64,000 bases of DNA. Origin: Pachyseris speciosa. Its lineage: Eukaryota > Cnidaria > Anthozoa > Scleractinia > Pachyseridae. Every line of letters starts with the position of its first letter. Within the stretch, counting starts at the first letter, position 1. The DNA is taken from positions 850,001 through 914,000 of the forward strand of contig JAEMWC010000191.1 of NCBI GenBank assembly GCA_016490735.1, written 5' to 3'. A program made the translations under genes and the position numbers. Below, piece by piece: positions 62,894-64,000 of this stretch. The notes under the pieces were generated by a model. The model had not been told where the DNA came from and did no database searches. It worked only from the letters and a program-made list of their open reading frames with translations.

Positions 62894-62971
62894 CTGTCGA
62901 CAGTTAATCAAAGAGGATCAGGGTGACAACTAATAATTATGACAGAAAGAGGTAATATACACTGTACACTG

Positions 62972-63041
62972 TAGTCTCCTTCGCAGCCGTTTTTGGGATG
63001 TCACCCAATGCTCCCCCCAAAAACTGCTGCGAAGGAGACTA
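62972..63041. repeat. 70-bp foldback
   Basis: TAGTCTCCTTCGCAGC at the left and reverse complement at the right with paired CCGTTTTTGGG / CCCAAAAACTG inside; a miniature relative of 43687-43981. A degenerate one lies near 10461-10525. Confidence 0.6.
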
Positions 63042-63050
63042 GAGGTATTA

Positions 63051-63442
63051 AGCCCCGGCTACACGTTCAAACATTGTTATAAAACATTTGTTGGATGAAC
63101 CATGTTAGAACGTATAGCATGCATGTTTTATGACGTTTGTTCAACATTTTTTGTTGGAAGAATGTTTTGATTTCGATCAAACATTTTCTCCAACATACAA
63201 CAAATGTTGAAGCGTGTAGCTGCACTTTCAACGATGTTGTATTGCAAAGACCAATCAGAGTTTAATAAGGGCACAGTCTCCAATCCGAGAGCCTAATTGC
63301 AGAGGTGGAAATTGTTGAAGTCAGACCCCGAAGCGACGTGTTTCCAACAATGTTATATGCGGATCCAACAATGTTAGAAGTGTTCTTACAACAATGTTGG
63401 GACGTTGTTCTTCTAACAATGTTACAACGTGTAGCCGGGGCT
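63051..63442. mobile_element. 392-bp Harbinger-like MITE with TTA target duplication
   Basis: Ends AGCCCCGGCTACACGTT and reverse complement, TTA on both sides (63048-63050 and 63443-63445), many caacattgtt words inside. Related in style to 59332-59973. Confidence 0.65.
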
Positions 63443-63512
63443 TTAAAGAGTAAATAAAAATTATATTTCTGTTGGTTATGAATTTACATTAGCAGAATAT
63501 TACTGCGAAAGG

Positions 63513-64000
63513 GATACTTCACAAATTAATGTGATCAAGTAAGCTGAAGCCACTCAAAAGGCACTAAGGCCACAAGGTAGCGGGCATTACCCCTTAAATC
63601 TACCAAAGCAAAGATTGAGCCCAAGCATTAGCAGCCATGGACAGCTGTTTCGGCCTTGTTAGGCCTCGTCAGCATGGCATAGCTAATGCTCAGGCTCAAG
63701 TACCCACATATCAATAAAACAAGCAATGAAAACGTAAAGCTTGTGGGATGTGGCTGGAGTGACAAGGATACTTCACAAATTAATGTGATCAAGTAAGCTG
63801 AAGCCACTCAAAAGGCAATAAGGCCACAAGGTAGCGGGCATTACCCCTTAAATCTACCAAAGCAAAGATTGAGCCCAAGCATTAGCAGCCATGGACAGCT
63901 GTTTCGGCCTTGTTAGGCCTCGTCAGCATGGCATAGCTAATGCTCAGGCTCAAGTACCCACATATCAATAAAACAAGCAATGAAAACGTAAAGCTTGTGG
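63513..64000 (+). repeat. 254-bp tandem repeat running off the window
   Basis: gatacttcacaaattaatg recurs after exactly 254 bp (63513 and 63767), the two units being almost identical; the second is cut by the window end. Each unit has a small palindrome gtttcggccttgttaggcc. Confidence 0.9.

Larger units (their letters stand above)
57968..62488. other. introns between exons 1 and 6 outside listed repeats
   Basis: Stretches 58411-59113, 60081-60564, 60853-61007, 61198-61438 and 61942-62488 contain no recognised gene. 62310-62425 is a decayed copy of the GAGCGGTTTTC MITE. Confidence 0.5.

Noticed and set aside
61932..61934. Acceptor ATAG|GATG for HERC2 exon 2
   Set aside because: Gives an immediate stop after joining the preceding exon; the upstream GAAG|GT keeps the frame.

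Overview
The window reads as genomic DNA of an anthozoan cnidarian, most likely a stony coral. This is an inference: the main gene is an animal gene with many short exons, the introns are full of foldback and MITE-type repeats, and Penelope-like and DIRS-like retrotransposons sit inside them. No species can be named from the sequence alone.

The window is dominated by one giant gene on the minus strand, HERC2, a HECT/RCC1-like E3 ubiquitin ligase. I assembled 46 coding exons from position 62893 down to the stop codon at 4245-4247. Together they encode about 3850 residues, roughly the last four fifths of a HERC2 protein (human HERC2 has 4834 residues). In protein order they give the region before the cytochrome-b5-like domain, that domain, the MIB/HERC2 domain, a UBA-like segment, the CPH domain, a ZZ zinc finger, the DOC/APC10 domain, the second and third RCC1-like propellers, and the HECT domain with its catalytic cysteine codon at 4410-4412. 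The N-terminus and the first propeller must lie beyond position 64000. Splice phases agree across every junction. Two exons are each one base short, in the last blade of the third propeller (near 10626) and in the HECT domain (near 6170), both at a G/C run.

Region by region on the plus-strand scale: 1-1398 has foldback repeats; 1399-2076 is a 225-codon minus-strand reading frame of unknown function; 2077-4244 is the 3' flank of HERC2; 4245-19394 holds HECT, propeller 3 and the end of propeller 2, with a decayed Penelope-like element in the last intron and a foldback carrying a hammerhead-ribozyme-like motif at 7644-8130; 19395-29614 is one 10.2-kb intron. That intron contains a broken DIRS-like element, itself interrupted by a 3.2-kb unit with 12-bp inverted ends that carries a gene for an RPA-like OB-fold/zinc-ribbon protein and three tandem copies of the gene's 3' end. 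29615-49035 holds the middle HERC2 exons; 49104-53538 is a second, more complete DIRS-like element; 53904-62893 holds the first visible exons; 62972-64000 has Harbinger-like and tandem repeats.

HERC2 is the only confidently functional gene here. Almost everything else is mobile DNA in its introns: DIRS-like, Penelope-like, TTAA-flanked foldbacks (one with a THAP-domain remnant), Harbinger-like and hAT-like short elements, and at least three kinds of tRNA-derived SINE.
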